The translations under genes were made by a program, and so were the position numbers. A stretch of DNA of 64,000 nt from Streptomyces sp. NBC_01276 (lineage in GTDB: Bacteria > Actinomycetota > Actinomycetes > Streptomycetales > Streptomycetaceae). A model generated the notes under the pieces. It did no database searches. It was not told the origin of the DNA and saw only the letters and a list, made by a program, of their open reading frames with translations. The DNA lies in assembly GCF_041435355.1 (NCBI RefSeq), contig NZ_CP108442.1:1550001-1614000 (forward strand), read 5' to 3'. This document shows, piece by piece, positions 35,345 to 48,800 of the stretch. Each line of letters opens with the position of its first letter. The first letter of the stretch is position 1.

Positions 35345-37180
35345 ATGACCGCCGTACTTCCCGAGCGTCCCCGCGTCCGCACGGGCGCCGCCGCCGTTCC
35401 CGACCTGCTGGACCGCCTCGCGCTGGCCCCCGCGGACCGGACCGCCGTCGTCGCGGACGGGCGGGCGAGGAACTTCGGCGAACTGCGCGCCGAGGCCATG
35501 CGGATCGCGGGCCGGCTGGCCGCCCGCGGCATCGGGCCGGAGAGCGTGGTCGCGCTGTGCCTGCCGCGCGGCGCCGAGCTCGTCGCCGCGCTGGTCGGGA
35601 CCCTGACCGCGGGGGCCGCCTACCTGCCGGTGGACCCGAGGCTGCCGGCCGAACGGCGGTGCTACCTCGTCGAGGACGCGGGCGCCGACCTGGTCGTCAC
35701 CGCCGACGCGGACACCGCGCCCCTCGCCGGGGGCGTACCGCACGTGAGCGTGGCCGCGCTGGCCGCGCCCGGCCCGGAGCTCCCGTACGCCCCGGTGGTC
35801 GTCTCCGGCGACGCCCTGGCCTACGTCATCTACACCTCCGGTTCCACCGGCCGCCCCAAGGGCGTGGAGATCGGCCGGGCCGCCGCGTCCGCGCTGCTGG
35901 GCGAGCTGGAGGGCGCGGGCATCGCCGTCACCGAGGGCGGGCGGGTCGGCTGGAACGCCTCTCCGTCCTTCGACGCCTCCGTGCAGCAGTGGGTCCGTCT
36001 CTGCCGCGGCGACACCCTGGTGGTGATCGACGACGAGACCCGCGCGGACCCGGCGCTGCTGGCCCGGCTGGTCGACGAACAGGCCCTGACCGACCTGGAC
36101 ATCACCCCCGCGCACGCCGATCCCCTGCTGGACCTGCTCACGCCGGACGGCGGCCCGCGGCCGCTGACCCTGCTGATCGGCGGCGAGGCCGTCAGCCCCG
36201 CACTGTGGCGGCGCCTGGCCCGGCTCGGCGAACGGGGGGTGCTGCGCACGGTCAACCTGTACGGGCCCACCGAGTGCACGGTCGACGCCACGGCGGGCTG
36301 GGTGGACGGCGCCGACGAGCCGCACATCGGCAGCGTCCTGCCGGGCCTGCGCACGCGGGTCCTGGACGAGGGGCTGAACCCGGTCGCCGAGGGCGGCAGC
36401 GGCGAGCTGTACCTGGCGGGCCCCCGCGTGGGCCGCGGCTACCGGGGCCGGCCCGCCCTGACCGCGGAGCGGTTCGTGGCCGACGCCGCCGGGGAGGAGC
36501 ACGGCGGCCGCATGTACCGGACGGGCGACCTCGTACGGCTCCTGCCCGGCGGCCGGCTGGCCTACCTGGGGCGGGCCGACGGCCAGGTCAAGCTGCGCGG
36601 CCACCGCCTCGAACTCCCGGAGGTCGAGGCCGCGGTGGCCGCGGTCCCCGGGATCGCCGAGGCGGCCGTCGTGCTCCGCGAGGACGTCCACGGGGCGCCG
36701 GGCCTGGTGGCCTACTACCGGGCGGCCGGTCCCGTCACCGGCGACGCGCTGCGCGAACGCCTCACCGCCGTGCTGCCCGCGTACATGGTCCCGGCGGCCT
36801 TCGTGGCCCTGGAGCGGTTCCCGGTCACCGTCAACGGCAAGGTGGACCGGGCCGCGCTGCCCGCCCCGGCGCCCGCCGCCGCGCCCGCCGCCGCCGGGGA
36901 CGGCACCGCCGGGGACGGCACCGCCGGGGGCCTGACCGCCTCGCAGACGCTGATCGCGGGGGTCTGGGCCGCGGTGCTCGGCGCCCCGCACGTCGGCCCC
37001 GACGACAACTTCTTCAAGCTGGGCGGCCATTCGCTGCTCGCGATCAAGCTGGTCTCGCGGGTCCGCGCCGAACTGGGCGTCTCCCTCCCGGTGAAGGCCG
37101 TCTACGCCAACCCGCGCCTGCGGGACCTGGCCGCCCACCTCGACACCCTGGTCGCGGCCGCCGCGAGCCCGAACTCCTGA
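35345..37180 (+). CDS. Stand-alone NRPS adenylation-thiolation didomain
   Basis: 611 residues. The A domain (about 15-510) has [10 protein letters not shown] near 164 and intact downstream motifs; the T domain carries [10 protein letters not shown] near 560. There is no condensation domain. Specificity residues by eye are DAQALGLVDK, closest to Glu/Gln-type codes; treat this as weak. It can load an amino acid in cis for the adjacent hydroxylase and then pass it in trans to one of the A-less modules. Confidence 0.9.
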   Translation: MTAVLPERPRVRTGAAAVPDLLDRLALAPADRTAVVADGRARNFGELRAEAMRIAGRLAARGIGPESVVALCLPRGAELVAALVGTLTAGAAYLPVDPRLPAERRCYLVEDAGADLVVTADADTAPLAGGVPHVSVAALAAPGPELPYAPVVVSGDALAYVIYTSGSTGRPKGVEIGRAAASALLGELEGAGIAVTEGGRVGWNASPSFDASVQQWVRLCRGDTLVVIDDETRADPALLARLVDEQALTDLDITPAHADPLLDLLTPDGGPRPLTLLIGGEAVSPALWRRLARLGERGVLRTVNLYGPTECTVDATAGWVDGADEPHIGSVLPGLRTRVLDEGLNPVAEGGSGELYLAGPRVGRGYRGRPALTAERFVADAAGEEHGGRMYRTGDLVRLLPGGRLAYLGRADGQVKLRGHRLELPEVEAAVAAVPGIAEAAVVLREDVHGAPGLVAYYRAAGPVTGDALRERLTAVLPAYMVPAAFVALERFPVTVNGKVDRAALPAPAPAAAPAAAGDGTAGDGTAGGLTASQTLIAGVWAAVLGAPHVGPDDNFFKLGGHSLLAIKLVSRVRAELGVSLPVKAVYANPRLRDLAAHLDTLVAAAASPNS

Positions 37181-37185
37181 AGGAC

Positions 37186-40100
37186 ATGACCGTGATCCCG
37201 TTGTCGTACGCCCAGCGCCGGCTGTGGTTCCTGGGCCGGCTGCACGGCCCTTCCGCCACCTACAACGCCCCGGTCGTCCTGCACCTCGACGGCGAACCCG
37301 ACGCCGGGACCCTGGCCCTCGCGCTGGCCGACGTCGTGCGGCGGCACGAGGTGCTGCGCACCGTACTGCCGGCCGGGCCCGACGCGGAGCCGTACCAGCG
37401 CGTGCTGGACGAGGCGCCCGCCGCGCGGCTCACCGCCGAGGAGTGCGCGCCGGGCCAACGGGACGCACGGGTGGCCGCCTTCATCCGGCAGCCCCTGGAC
37501 ATCACCGTCGAACCCCCGCTGCGCGCCCGCCTGTTCCTGCCGGGCGACGGCACCTCCACCCTGGTGCTGCTGATCCACCACGTGGCGACGGACGGCTGGT
37601 CGCTGCGCCCCCTGCTGCGCGACCTGGCCGGGGCCTACGCCGCCCGGCTGGCCGGCCGGACCCCCGACGCGGAGCCGCTGCCCGTGCAGTACACGGACTA
37701 CAGCCAGTGGCAGCACGAGCTGCTCGGTGACCCCGCCGACCCGGACAGCCTGGCCGCCGAACAACTGGCCTACTGGCGGACCGCGCTGGAGGGGGCCCCG
37801 GCGGTGGTCGACCTGCCGGCCGACCGGCCCCGCCCGGCCGAGCCCTCGGGCCGGGGCGGGACGCTGACGGCCCGGCTGGACGCGGCGGCCCACGGCGGGC
37901 TGCTCGCCCTGGCGCGCACCCACCGGGCGAGCCCGGCCATGGCGGCCCGCGCCGCCCTCGCGGCGGCCCTGTCGGCGGCCGGAGCGGGCGAGGATGTCGT
38001 GATCGGCACCCCGGTCGCGGGCCGCCCCGACGAGGACCTGTACGACCTGGTCGGCTTCTTCGTCAACTCCCTCGCGCTGCGCACCGATCTGTCGGGCGAC
38101 CCGGCCGTCGGGGAGCTGCTGGAGCGGGTGCGCGAAGCCGACCTGGCGGCGTACGAGCACCAGGAGCTGCCCTTCGACCTGCTGGTGGAGCGGCTCGCCC
38201 CGGAACGGGCCCTGGGCCACCACCCCTTCTTCCAGGTGATGCTGACCGTGGACGCGGGCGCCGCCGGCGGCGCGGGCGGCGGCCGGGTGGAGCTGGGCGG
38301 CGGGATCGGCGGTGAGCTCGCAGAGGTCGCCCTGGACACCGCCAAGTTCGATCTGACCTGGTACTGCCGCGAGCTGCACACGGCCGAGGGCCGGCCGGAC
38401 GGGATCGAGATCGCCCTCCAGTACGCCACCGACCTCTTCGACGAGGACACGGCCCGGCTGCTGCTGGAGCTCTACGTACGGACCCTCGAAGCGTTCGCCG
38501 ACCGTCCCACGGCCCGTCTCGGCGCCCTCGGCCCGGTGTCCGGCCCGCAGGCACGGGCCCTGGCCGCGCGGGGGCGCAGCACCCTCCCGGCCCCCGCGCC
38601 CGCCCCGCGCGGCGCCGTCCCGGCACGCCGCGACGTGCTCTCGCCCCGGGAGGAGATCCTGTGCGGCCTGTTCGCGGAGGTCCTCGGGCGCGGGGAGGGC
38701 GAGGCGTTCGCCGCCGACGCGAACTTCTTCAAGTCGGGCGGCCATTCGCTGCTCGCGAGCAAGCTGGTGAACCGGATCCGGGGCGCGCTCGGCCTGGAAC
38801 TGGGCATCCGGGACCTGTTCCTCGCCCCGACCCCGGCCGCCCTGCACGGGCGCCTGGCCGGAGCGGGGGCCGCCGGGGCGGCCCGGCCCGCGCTGGTCCC
38901 CGTACCGGACCGGCACGGGCGGATCCCGCTGTCGGCCGCGCAGCGGGCGCTGTGGCTGCTGGACCGCATCGAGGGCCCCTCGGCGGCCTACAACGCCCCG
39001 CTGGTGCTGCGGCTGGACGCGGTCCCGGAACCCGCCGCGCTGGAGGCCGCGCTCGGTGACCTCGTCGCCCGGCACGAGGTGCTGCGCACGGTGTACGGGG
39101 CCGAGGGCGGCGAGCCGTACCAGCGGGTGCTCGCGCGGGCCGGGGTGCCGCTGGAGGTGGAGACGTGCGCGCCCGGCGAGCTGGACGCGCTGGTCGACGC
39201 CTTCGGCCGGGAGGCCTTCGACCTGGCGCTCCGGCCGCCGCTGCGGGCCCGGCTGTTCGTCCCGGGCGACGGCGGTGCGGTGCTGGTGCTGCTGGTCCAC
39301 CACATCGCCACCGACGGCTGGTCCCTGGCCCCGCTGCTGCGGGACCTGGGCGAGGCGTACGGGGCGCGGTGCGCGGGACGCGCCCCCGAACTGCCGCCGC
39401 TGCCGGTGCAGTACGCCGACTACGCCCTGTGGCAGCGCGAGCTGCTGGCCGACCCGGACGCCCTGCTCGGCTTCTGGCGCGGGGCCCTCTCCGGGATGCC
39501 CGCGCGGACCGTGCTGCCCGCCGACCGGCCGCGCCCGGCCGAGCCCTCGGGCCGGGGCGCCACCGTGTCGGCCGCGGTCGGCGCGGACGCGCACCGGACG
39601 CTGGCCGGGCTGGCGCGGGAGCGGAGGGCGAGCCTGTTCATGGTGGTCCGAGCGGCGCTGGCGGCGGCGCTCTCGGCCACCGGCGCGGGCGAGGACCTGG
39701 CGATCGGCACCCCGGTCGCGGGCCGCCCCGACCAGGACCTGCACGAGCTGGTCGGCTGCTTCGTCAACTCGCTGGTGCTGCGCACCGACCTGTCCGGCGA
39801 CCCGTCCCCCGGGGAGCTCGTCGACCGGGTCCGGGACGCGGACCTGTCCGCCTTCGACCACCAGGACCTGCCCTTCGACGTCCTGGTCGAGCACCTGGCG
39901 GAGCCGGGCCGGGCCCTGGGCGAACACCCCTTCTTCCAGGTGATGCTGACCGTGCGGGAGGCCGCCGACGAGCGGGTGTCGCTCGGCCCGGTCACGGGCC
40001 GGGCCGGGAGCACCGACCTGGGCGCCGCCAAGTTCGACCTGAGCTTCCACTGCGCCGGGCGGCACACCGCGGACGGCGCCCCGGACGGCCTCGACGTGCA

Positions 40101-42498
40101 CGTGCAGTACGCCACCGACCTCTTCGACGAGGACACGGCCCGGCTGCTGCTGGAGGTCTGCGTACGGGCCCTCGAAGCGTTCGCCGCCGATCCGGCGGCC
40201 CGCCTCGGCTCACTGGACCTGGTCCGGGAGCCGGAGCGGCGGGGCCTGGAGCGGCGCCGGGACCGGCTGCGGGAGGCCCTCGCCGCGACGGCGGCGGCCC
40301 CGGCGGCCGCGACGGCGGCGCCGTCCTCCCCGCGCGAGGAGATCCTGTGCGGACTGTTCGCCGAGGTGCTGGGCGCGGAGCGGATCGCAGCCGACGCCAA
40401 CTTCTTCAAGTCGGGCGGGCACTCGCTGCTGGCCAGCCGGCTCGTCAACCGGATCCGGGCCGTGCTCGGCGTGGAGGCGGGCATCCGGGACCTGTTCCTG
40501 GCCCCCACCGCGGCGGCCCTGCACCGCCGCCTCGGGACGGGCACCGGGGCGGGGGCGGCTCGGCCCGCGCTGCTCCCCGTACCGGACCGTCCGGAGCGGA
40601 TACCGCTGTCGTACGCGCAGCGCCGGCTGTGGTTCCTCGACCAGCTCCAGGGGCCGTCCGCCACCTACAACGTCGCTCTGGTGCGGCGCCTGGAACGGCC
40701 GCTGGAACCGGTGGCGCTCGCCGGGGCGCTGGCGGACCTCGCCGCCCGGCACGAGGTGCTGCGCACCGTGTACGGGACCGAGGGCGGGGAGCCGTACCAG
40801 CGGGTGCTGGCGGGAGCCCGCCCGCAACTGGAACTGGTGCACGCGACGGACGTGGCCGCGGCCGTCGACGCGGCGGCCGGGCACGTCTTCGACCTGACGC
40901 GGGACCTGCCGCTGCGGGCCTGGCTGGTCCTGCCGGAGGGCGGGGGCCCGCAGACCCTGGTGCTGCTCCTGCACCACATCGCCGCGGACGGCTGGTCCAC
41001 GGGCCCGCTCCTGACCGACCTGGCGGCGGCGTACGGGGCACGGGCGGCGACGGGCCGGGAGCCGGGCTGGTCCCCGCTGCCCGTGCAGTACGCGGACTAC
41101 ACGCTGTGGCAGCGGGAGCTGCTCGCCGACCCGGGCGCCCCCCTCGCGTACTGGCGCGGGGCCCTGTCCGGGCTCCCGCCGCTGATCGACCTGCCGACGG
41201 AACTGCCCCGGCCGGCCGTGCCGTCGGGACGCGGGGCCGTCACCGGCTTCGAGGTGGACGCCGCCACGCACCGCGCCCTGCTGCGGATCGCGCACGCGCG
41301 GGGCGCCACCCTGTTCATGGTGGTGCAGGCGGCGCTGGCGGCGGCCCTGACCCGGGCCGGGGCCGGGACGGACCTGGCCATCGGCACGACGGTCGCGGGG
41401 CGCGCCGACGACGCCCTGTCGGGGCTGGTGGGCTTCTTCGTCAACACGCTGGTGCTGCGCACCGGCACGGGCGGGGACCCCGCCTTCGAGGAACTCGTGG
41501 ACCGGGTCCGGGAGGCGGACCTGGCGGCGTACGCGCACCAGGACCTGCCGTTCGACCTGCTGGTGGAGGCCCTCAACCCGCACCGGTCCTCGGCACACGA
41601 CGCGCTGGTGCAGGTGATGCTCCAGGTGAACCCGGCTCCGGCCGGGGCGCCCGGCGGGCCGCTGGCGGGGACGGAAGGCTCCTTCGCCGCGCGGACGGCG
41701 AAGTCCGACCTGACCTTCGCCCTGACCGAGCGGCCGACCGGCGGTCTGTCGGGGGTCCTGGAGTACGCCACCGACCTCTACGGGCCCTCGGGCGCGGCCC
41801 GGCTGGCGGCGCTGCTGGTGTCGGCGCTGGAGCTGTTCGCCGCCGATCCGTCGCGGCACGTGTCCGCCCTGCCGGCTCCGCCCGACCGGCGTCCCGCACG
41901 GCCGCTCGCCGGGGGCTACCGGGTCGATCCGGCCCGGGTGGAGGCGGTCCTGACGGCGCATCCGGCGGTGGTGTCGGCGCGGGCCCGGGTGGAGGGGGAC
42001 CGGCTGCTCGCCCGGGCCGTGACCCCCGCCGGGGCGGTGACGGAGGCCGACCTCCAGGCCTGGGCGGCGGACCGGCTGCCGGACTACGAGGTCCCGGCGG
42101 CCGTCCTGCTGCCCGAGGCCCCGGTCCCGCCGGCCCAGACCCCCGCGCCGACGCCCTCCCCCGCGCCGCCCTCCTGCCCCGCCGGCGCCCCGGACCCGGG
42201 CGGCGCTCTGACCGACGCGCTGCTGCGGCTCTTCGCGGAGGTGCTGGAACGGGGTCGGATCGGTCCGGATGACAACTTCTTCAAGTCCGGCGGGCATTCG
42301 CTGCTCGCGGTACGGCTGGTCAACCGGGTGCGGGCGGAACTCGGACGCGAACTGACCCTGCGCGAGGTGTTCCGGCACCCCACCCCGGCCCGGCTGGCGG
42401 CCCTGCTGTCGACGGCCCCCACCACCGGCCCGGCCCCGGCCCCCGCCCCGGCGCTGCGCCGCCGCACCCACGCGGGCGCCCGCGTCCGGCAGCCGTAG
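37186..42498 (+). CDS. NRPS without a complete adenylation domain: C-T-C-T-C-(A remnant)-T
   Basis: 1770 residues. C3 (HHVATDG near 131), T4 (GGHSLLASK near 518), C4 (HHIATDG near 705), T5 (near 1078), C5 (HHIAADG near 1263), then about 75 residues resembling only the C-terminal subdomain of an A domain ([18 protein letters not shown], 1577-1650), then T6 (near 1703). No A-domain core motif (TSGSTG, YGPTE, GRxD) occurs anywhere. All condensation sites and carrier serines look intact. The ATG is only one base from AAGGA; the GTG at 37192 is better spaced and may be the true start. Carrier domains must be loaded by other proteins. Confidence 0.92.
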   Translation: MTVIPLSYAQRRLWFLGRLHGPSATYNAPVVLHLDGEPDAGTLALALADVVRRHEVLRTVLPAGPDAEPYQRVLDEAPAARLTAEECAPGQRDARVAAFIRQPLDITVEPPLRARLFLPGDGTSTLVLLIHHVATDGWSLRPLLRDLAGAYAARLAGRTPDAEPLPVQYTDYSQWQHELLGDPADPDSLAAEQLAYWRTALEGAPAVVDLPADRPRPAEPSGRGGTLTARLDAAAHGGLLALARTHRASPAMAARAALAAALSAAGAGEDVVIGTPVAGRPDEDLYDLVGFFVNSLALRTDLSGDPAVGELLERVREADLAAYEHQELPFDLLVERLAPERALGHHPFFQVMLTVDAGAAGGAGGGRVELGGGIGGELAEVALDTAKFDLTWYCRELHTAEGRPDGIEIALQYATDLFDEDTARLLLELYVRTLEAFADRPTARLGALGPVSGPQARALAARGRSTLPAPAPAPRGAVPARRDVLSPREEILCGLFAEVLGRGEGEAFAADANFFKSGGHSLLASKLVNRIRGALGLELGIRDLFLAPTPAALHGRLAGAGAAGAARPALVPVPDRHGRIPLSAAQRALWLLDRIEGPSAAYNAPLVLRLDAVPEPAALEAALGDLVARHEVLRTVYGAEGGEPYQRVLARAGVPLEVETCAPGELDALVDAFGREAFDLALRPPLRARLFVPGDGGAVLVLLVHHIATDGWSLAPLLRDLGEAYGARCAGRAPELPPLPVQYADYALWQRELLADPDALLGFWRGALSGMPARTVLPADRPRPAEPSGRGATVSAAVGADAHRTLAGLARERRASLFMVVRAALAAALSATGAGEDLAIGTPVAGRPDQDLHELVGCFVNSLVLRTDLSGDPSPGELVDRVRDADLSAFDHQDLPFDVLVEHLAEPGRALGEHPFFQVMLTVREAADERVSLGPVTGRAGSTDLGAAKFDLSFHCAGRHTADGAPDGLDVHVQYATDLFDEDTARLLLEVCVRALEAFAADPAARLGSLDLVREPERRGLERRRDRLREALAATAAAPAAATAAPSSPREEILCGLFAEVLGAERIAADANFFKSGGHSLLASRLVNRIRAVLGVEAGIRDLFLAPTAAALHRRLGTGTGAGAARPALLPVPDRPERIPLSYAQRRLWFLDQLQGPSATYNVALVRRLERPLEPVALAGALADLAARHEVLRTVYGTEGGEPYQRVLAGARPQLELVHATDVAAAVDAAAGHVFDLTRDLPLRAWLVLPEGGGPQTLVLLLHHIAADGWSTGPLLTDLAAAYGARAATGREPGWSPLPVQYADYTLWQRELLADPGAPLAYWRGALSGLPPLIDLPTELPRPAVPSGRGAVTGFEVDAATHRALLRIAHARGATLFMVVQAALAAALTRAGAGTDLAIGTTVAGRADDALSGLVGFFVNTLVLRTGTGGDPAFEELVDRVREADLAAYAHQDLPFDLLVEALNPHRSSAHDALVQVMLQVNPAPAGAPGGPLAGTEGSFAARTAKSDLTFALTERPTGGLSGVLEYATDLYGPSGAARLAALLVSALELFAADPSRHVSALPAPPDRRPARPLAGGYRVDPARVEAVLTAHPAVVSARARVEGDRLLARAVTPAGAVTEADLQAWAADRLPDYEVPAAVLLPEAPVPPAQTPAPTPSPAPPSCPAGAPDPGGALTDALLRLFAEVLERGRIGPDDNFFKSGGHSLLAVRLVNRVRAELGRELTLREVFRHPTPARLAALLSTAPTTGPAPAPAPALRRRTHAGARVRQP

Positions 42499-42876
42499 CA
42501 TCCCCCGGCGGCCCCTCCGGGGTCGGGGGCCGCTCCCGGCGGTCGGCCGCACGGCTCACGGCCCCCGTCCCCTCCCGGCCGACGGCAACCCGGTGCGGCG
42601 GCCCCGGCCGGCACCAGCCCCTGCCGACACCGGTCCCGGGCGCCGGCCCCGCCCGCCACTCCCGACCGGCAGCCCCGGCCGACCGCAGCCCGGCCCACGG
42701 ACCCGGCCGGCACCGGCCCGGACGCCCGTCACGGCGGCACCGTGGAGCGGCAGTCCCGGGCGGCAGCGCGGGGCCGGGGAGCTGCCGGAGGGACTGCCCG
42801 CCGGGGGCGGGGGCGGTGCCTAGCGTGGGGGCACGGACTGCGGTCCGCACCCACCCCCTCGCCTGGAGGCCCCGCG
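42499..42876 (+). promoter_or_regulatory. Gap with probable promoter of the terminal NRPS gene
   Basis: A 378-base GC-rich gap with no gene. TAGCGT at 42821-42826 is a plausible -10 box, giving a leader of about 45 bases. GGAGG at 42865-42869 is the ribosome binding site. GAGCTGCC and GGACTGCC (42779, 42791) form a loose direct repeat before the -35 region. Confidence 0.4.
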
Positions 42877-45800
42877 ATGCCCTCGACCGCCCCCACCGCC
42901 CGCGCCGTCCTGGACGGCGGCCCGGCGATCACCCCGGCTCCCGGTGTGCTCGACCGGCTCGACGCCCGGGTGGCCGCCGGCCCCGGGCGGCTCGCGCTGG
43001 TGCACGGCACGCGCCGGATGACGTACGGGCAGCTGGCCCTGGCGGTGGCACTGCGGGCCGACGCGCTGGCCGCCGAAGGGGCCGGTCCCGGCCGGCTGGT
43101 GGCCGTGCACCGCCCGCGCGGCATCGACGCCGTCGTCGGGCTGCTCGCGGCGCTGCGGACCGGTGCGGCCTACCTGCCGCTCGACCCGGCCGCGCCCGCC
43201 GCCCGCAACACGGCGATCCTCGCCGACTGCACCGGACGGGACGACATCGCCCTGGGCGCCGGGGAGTTCCCCCTTCCGGGCCCCGGGGTCACCCCCGGAT
43301 CCGCCTACGTGATCTACACCTCCGGCTCCACCGGCACCCCCAACGGCGTCGTCGTCGGCCACCGCGCCCTGGCCCACTTCACGGCCGGGGCCACCGCCCG
43401 CTACGGGATCACCGCCGAGGACCGGGTGCTGCAGTTCGCGCCGCTGCACTTCGACGCGAGCGTGGAGGAGGTCTTCCTGACCCTCGGCGCGGGCGCCGCC
43501 CTGGTCCTGCGGGACGAGGAGATGCTCGACGTCCCCGGGCTGCTGGCGGGCTGCGCCGCGCACGGGGTGACGGTGCTCGACGTGCCGACGGCGTACTGGC
43601 ACGAGCTGACGCACGCCCTCTCCTCCGGCGTCGACCGGCTGCCGCCCGCCCTGCGGACCGTGGTCATCGGCGGCGAGGCGGCCCTGCCCGAGCGGGTCGC
43701 GCAGTGGTGCGCGGCCGTGGACCCGGACCGGGTGCGGCTGCTGAACACCTACGGCCCGACCGAGGCCACCGTCGTGGCCACCGTCGCCGACCTCTCCCGG
43801 CACCGCGGCGGGCCGGTGCCGATCGGCACCCCCCTCCCCGGGGTGCGGGCCGCCGTCGTCGACGGCGAACTGTGGCTGCTGGGCGGCGCCCTCGCAGAGG
43901 GCTACCTCGGCCGGCCGGAGCTGACCGGGACCCGGTTCACCACGCTGGACGGGGAGCGCGCGTACCGGACCGGCGACCTGGTCCACGTACGGCCCGACGG
44001 CCAACTGGGCTTCCGGGGGCGGGCCGACGACGAGGTGAAGATCAACGGCCACCGGGTGGACCCGGCCTCCGTGGAGTCGGTGCTGACCGCGCACCCGGGG
44101 GTCCGGGAGGCGGCCGTGGTGGCGCCGCGGAGCGCGGACGGGGTCCTGCGGCTGGCCGCCTTCGTCGTCGCCGACGAGGGGGTGGGCGCCGCGGAGCTGC
44201 GGGAGCGGGTACGGGCGGCGCTCCCGGCGGCGGCCGTACCCGGCACCGTGACCCTCCTGCCCGCGCTGCCCCGGACGCCCTCCGGGAAGATCGACCGCAA
44301 GGCGCTGCGGTCCCCGGCCCCGGCCGCGGACCCCGAGCCGGACCCCGACCCGTACGCGGTCTTCGCCGGGGAGGTGCTGCCCGCCGAGGACCGGGTGCCG
44401 CTGTCCTTCGCCCAGCGGCGCCTGTGGTTCCTGGCCGGCCTGGAAGGCCCCTCCGCCACCTACAACCTGCCTCTCGTGCTGCGCCTGGACGCCGTCCCCG
44501 ACCGGGCGGCGCTCCGGGCGGCCCTCGCCGACGTCGTGGAGCGGCACGAGGTGCTGCGCACCGTGTACCCGGCGGTGGACTCCGAGCCCTACCAGCACGT
44601 GCTCCCGGCCCCCGAGGTACCGCTCGCGGTGCGCGCCTGCGCGCCCGGGGAGGTCGCGGAGCTGGTGGCCGGCTTCACCGGCGCCGCCTTCGACCTAGCC
44701 GCCCACCTTCCGCTGCGGGCCGCCCTGTTCGTGCCCGGCGACGGCTCCGCCACCCTCGCGCTGCTGACCCACCACATCGCCACCGACGGCTGGTCCGTGG
44801 GCCCCCTGCTGCGCGACCTCGGCGCGGCCTACGCCGCCCGGCTGGCCGGGGGGCCGCCCGGCTGGGAGCCGCTGCCCGTGCAGTACGCCGACTACACCCT
44901 GTGGCAGCGCGAACTCCTGGAGGACCCGGCCGCGTTGCTGGCGCACTGGCGCGGTGCCCTCGACGGCGTGCCGACCCTGCTGGACCTGCCCGCCGACCGG
45001 CCCCGGCCCGCCGAGCCCGGCGGGGCGGGCGCCACCCTCACCGCCCGCCTCGACGCGGAGGCGCACCGGCGGCTGGCCGCGCTGGCCGAGGAGCGGGGCG
45101 CGAGCCTGCTCATGGTGCTCCAGCCCGCGCTGGCGCTGGCGCTGGCCGCCGTCGGCGCCGGGACGGACATCGCGATCGGCACCCCGGTCGCGGGGCGCGG
45201 CGACGAGGCCCTGGAGGAGCTGGTCGGCTTCTTCGTCAACACCCTGGTGCTGCGCACCGACGTGTCGGGCGAGGCCTCGTACGCGGAGCTCGTCGACCGG
45301 GCGCGGGACGCGGACCTGGCCGCGTACGCCCACCAGGAGCTGCCGTTCGACCTGCTGGTGGAACACCTGCGGCCGCGGCGGGAAGGCGCCGTGAACCCCT
45401 TCTTCCAGGTGATGCTGACCGCGCAGGAGCGGGGCGGCGAGGACACCGGGACCGACGGCCCGCTGTCGGGCCGGTTCGTCGAACCGGGCCTGGAGGTGGC
45501 CAAGTTCGATCTCAGCGCCTCCTGCGTGGAGCTGCCGGGCGGCGACGGCCTGGAGGTGTGGTGGCAGTACGCGGTGGACCTGTTCGACGCGGGTACGGCG
45601 CAGCTGCTGCTGGACCTGTTCCTACGGGCCCTCGCGCGGGCGGCGGCCGACCCCACCGGGCCGGTGACCGGGTGGGGGCTGCTGACCGGCGAGGAGGGCG
45701 CGGCGGTGACGGAGCGCCGCGAGCGCCTCGCCGCGGCCCGCGCGGACGAGCTGGCGGCAAGGGCGGCCGAGCGGGCGGCCCGCGCTTCCGGGAGGGCCGC

Positions 45801-48800
45801 CGGGGTCCGCGGTGCGGCCGCCGGAGTCGGCGGTGCGGCGGCCGGGGTCGGCGCCGCCTCCGTCGAGCAGGTGCTGTGCGCGCTGTTCGGGGAGGTGATC
45901 GGCCTCGACGGGCCGGTGGCCCCGGACGCCAACTTCTTCTCCGAGGGCGGGCATTCCATGATGGGGGTGCGCCTGGTGAACCGGATCCGGGCCGCGCTCG
46001 GGCTGGAGGCCCGGATCCGGGACCTGTTCCTCGCGCCGACCCCCGCCGAGCTGGCGCTGCGGCTGAGCCGGGAGGCCGCGCCGGCCGGGAGGCCCGCGCT
46101 GGCCCCGGCGGCGGACCGGCCGGAGCGGGTCCCGCTGTCGTACGCGCAGCGCCGGCTGTGGTTCGTGGACCAGCTCCAGGGGCCGGGCCGGTCGTACAAC
46201 ATCCCCTTCGCGCTGCGCCTGGAACGGCCCCTGGACCCGGCGGCGCTGGCGGACGCGCTGGCCGATGTCGCCGAGCGGCACGAGGTGCTGCGCACCGTGT
46301 ACCCGGCGGTCGACGGTCAGCCGTACCAGCGGGTGTGCGAGGGGGCGAGGCCCCCGCTGGAACTGGTCACCGCGCCGGAGGGGGGTCTGGAGGCGGCGGT
46401 GGACGCGGCCGCCGGGCACGTGTTCGCGCTGGCGACCGACCTTCCGCTGCGGGCCACGCTGATCGGCTGCGGGGAGGAGCAGGTCCTGGTGGTGGTGGTC
46501 CACCACATCGCCGCCGACGGCTGGTCCGCGGGGCCGCTGTTCGACGACCTGGCCGAGGCCTACGCGGCCCGGCGCGGCGGGTCGGCGCCCGGCTGGGAGC
46601 CGCTGCCGGTGCAGTACACGGACTACACCCTGTGGGAGCGGGCCGCCCTGGAGGGCGGGGCCGCGGCCGAACACCTGGCCTTCTGGGAGCGGACCCTGGC
46701 GGACGCCCCGCCGGTCCTTGAGCTGGCCGCCGCCCGGACCAGGCCGGCCGAGGCCTCGCACCGGGGCTCGGCGACGCCCCTGGGCGTGGACGCCGCCACG
46801 CACGCCCGGCTGGAGCGCCTGGCCCTGGAGCACGGGACCACCCTGTTCACGGTGGTGCAGGCGGCCCTGGCAGCGACCCTGACCCGGCACGGCGCGGGCA
46901 CCGACCTGCCGCTGGGCACGGTGGTCGCGGGCCGCGACGACGAGGCCCTGAACGACCTGGTCGGCTTCTTCGTCAACACGCTCGTGCTGCGCTGCGACAC
47001 CTCCGGGAACCCGCGCTTCTCCGAGCTGGTCGGCCGGGTCCGGGAGACGGGTCTGGCCGCCTACGCCCACCAGGAACTCCCCTTCGACCTGGTCGTCGAG
47101 CACCTCAACCCGCAGCGTTCCACGGCCCGTCACCCGCTGGTGCAGGTGATCGTGCAGGTGCAGCCGGCGGAGCCGCGGACCCCGGCGGGCGGCGCGCTGG
47201 CCGGGACCCCGCTGGGGGCGGACTCCGGGTTCACCAAGTTCGACCTGACCCTGTCGCTGCGCGAGACCCGGGACGCCGACGGGGCCCCGGGCGGGCTGGA
47301 GGGCGTACTGGAGTACGCGACCGACCTGTACGACCCGGGCACGGCGGCGGTGTTCGCCGGGCACGTGGCGCGCACCCTGCGCGAGGTGGCCGCGGATCCG
47401 GAGCAGCGGATCGGGGACGTGGGGCTGCTGTCGCACGAGGAGGGACTGCGGCTGGCCGCCTACAACGACACCGCCGTCCCGGGCGCCGCGTGCGGCCTGG
47501 CGCACGAACGGTTCGCGGAGCAGGCCCGGCGCACGCCGGGGAGGACCGCCGTCTCCTACGGGGACGAGACCCTGACGTACGCCGAGCTGGACGCGCGGGC
47601 CAACGCGCTGGCGCACCGGCTGGTCGAGGCGGGCGTGGGCCGGGACGCGGCGGTGGGACTGCTGCTGGAGCGCACCCCGTACCTGCTGGTGGCGGCGCTG
47701 GCGGTGCTCAAGTGCGGGGCGGCGTACGTACCGCTGGATCCGCGGCTGCCCGACGCCCGCGTGGACATGATCATGGAGGACGTGGGCGCGCGGGTGCTGC
47801 TGGTCAGGGAGGAGCACGCGGAGCTTCCCCAGGTCGCCCGCCAACTCGCCTCCGGAGTGCGGGTGTTGTCGGTGGACACCCCGGTGGCGGGCTATCCGGC
47901 AACGGATCCGGGGATCGCGGTGGGCGAGAACGCCCTGATGTACGTGATGTTCACCTCCGGGTCCACGGGCCGCCCCAAGGGCGTCGGCGTCACCCACCGC
48001 AACGTGGTGGAGCTGGTCACCGACCGCTGCTGGGACCTGGCCCACCACCGCAGGATGCTGGTCCATTCGGCGATCGGCTTCGACGCCTCCACCTACGAGC
48101 TGTGGGTCCCGCTGCTGAACGGGGGCCGGCTGGTGATCGCCCCGGGCGACGGCACCGACGTCGCCGAACTGGACCACACGATCCGCACGCACCAGGTCTC
48201 GGCGGCCTACTTCACCATGGGGCTCTTCCACGTCATGGCGGACGAGGGCCTGGACACCCTCAAGCTCCTCGACGAGGTGTGGACCGGCGGGGACGTCGCG
48301 TCCCCGAGCGCGCTCCAGCGGGTCCTGGAGCACTGCCCGGAGACCGTGCTCGTCCACTCGTACGGCCCCACCGAGACCACCTTCGCCTCTCACCACCAGC
48401 GCTTCCCGCTCAACGAGCGGGAGGTGCGCGGGGTGTACCTGGGCGCGGCCCTGGACAACATCCGGGTGCACGTCCTGGACGAACGGCTGCGGCCCGTCCC
48501 GGTGGGCGTCCCCGGCGAGATGTACATCGCCGGCACGCAGGTGGCACGCGGCTACGTCGGCCGGCCCGGCCTGACGGCCGAGCGGTTCGTCGCGGACCCC
48601 TTCGCCGCGGACGGCGGCCGGATGTACCGCACGGGCGACCTGGTGCACTGGACGGCCGGGGGCGAGCTGCGGTTCATCGGGCGGGCCGACGGCCAGATCA
48701 AGCTGCGCGGCTTCCGCATCGAGCCCGGTGAGATCGAGGAGACCCTGGCCCGCCATCCCGGGGTCGGGCAGGTCGCCGTGGTGGTGTTCGAGGACGGACC

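Noticed and set aside
37102..40101. A 999-codon minus-strand frame
   Set aside because: Shadow of the C-T-C-T NRPS gene.
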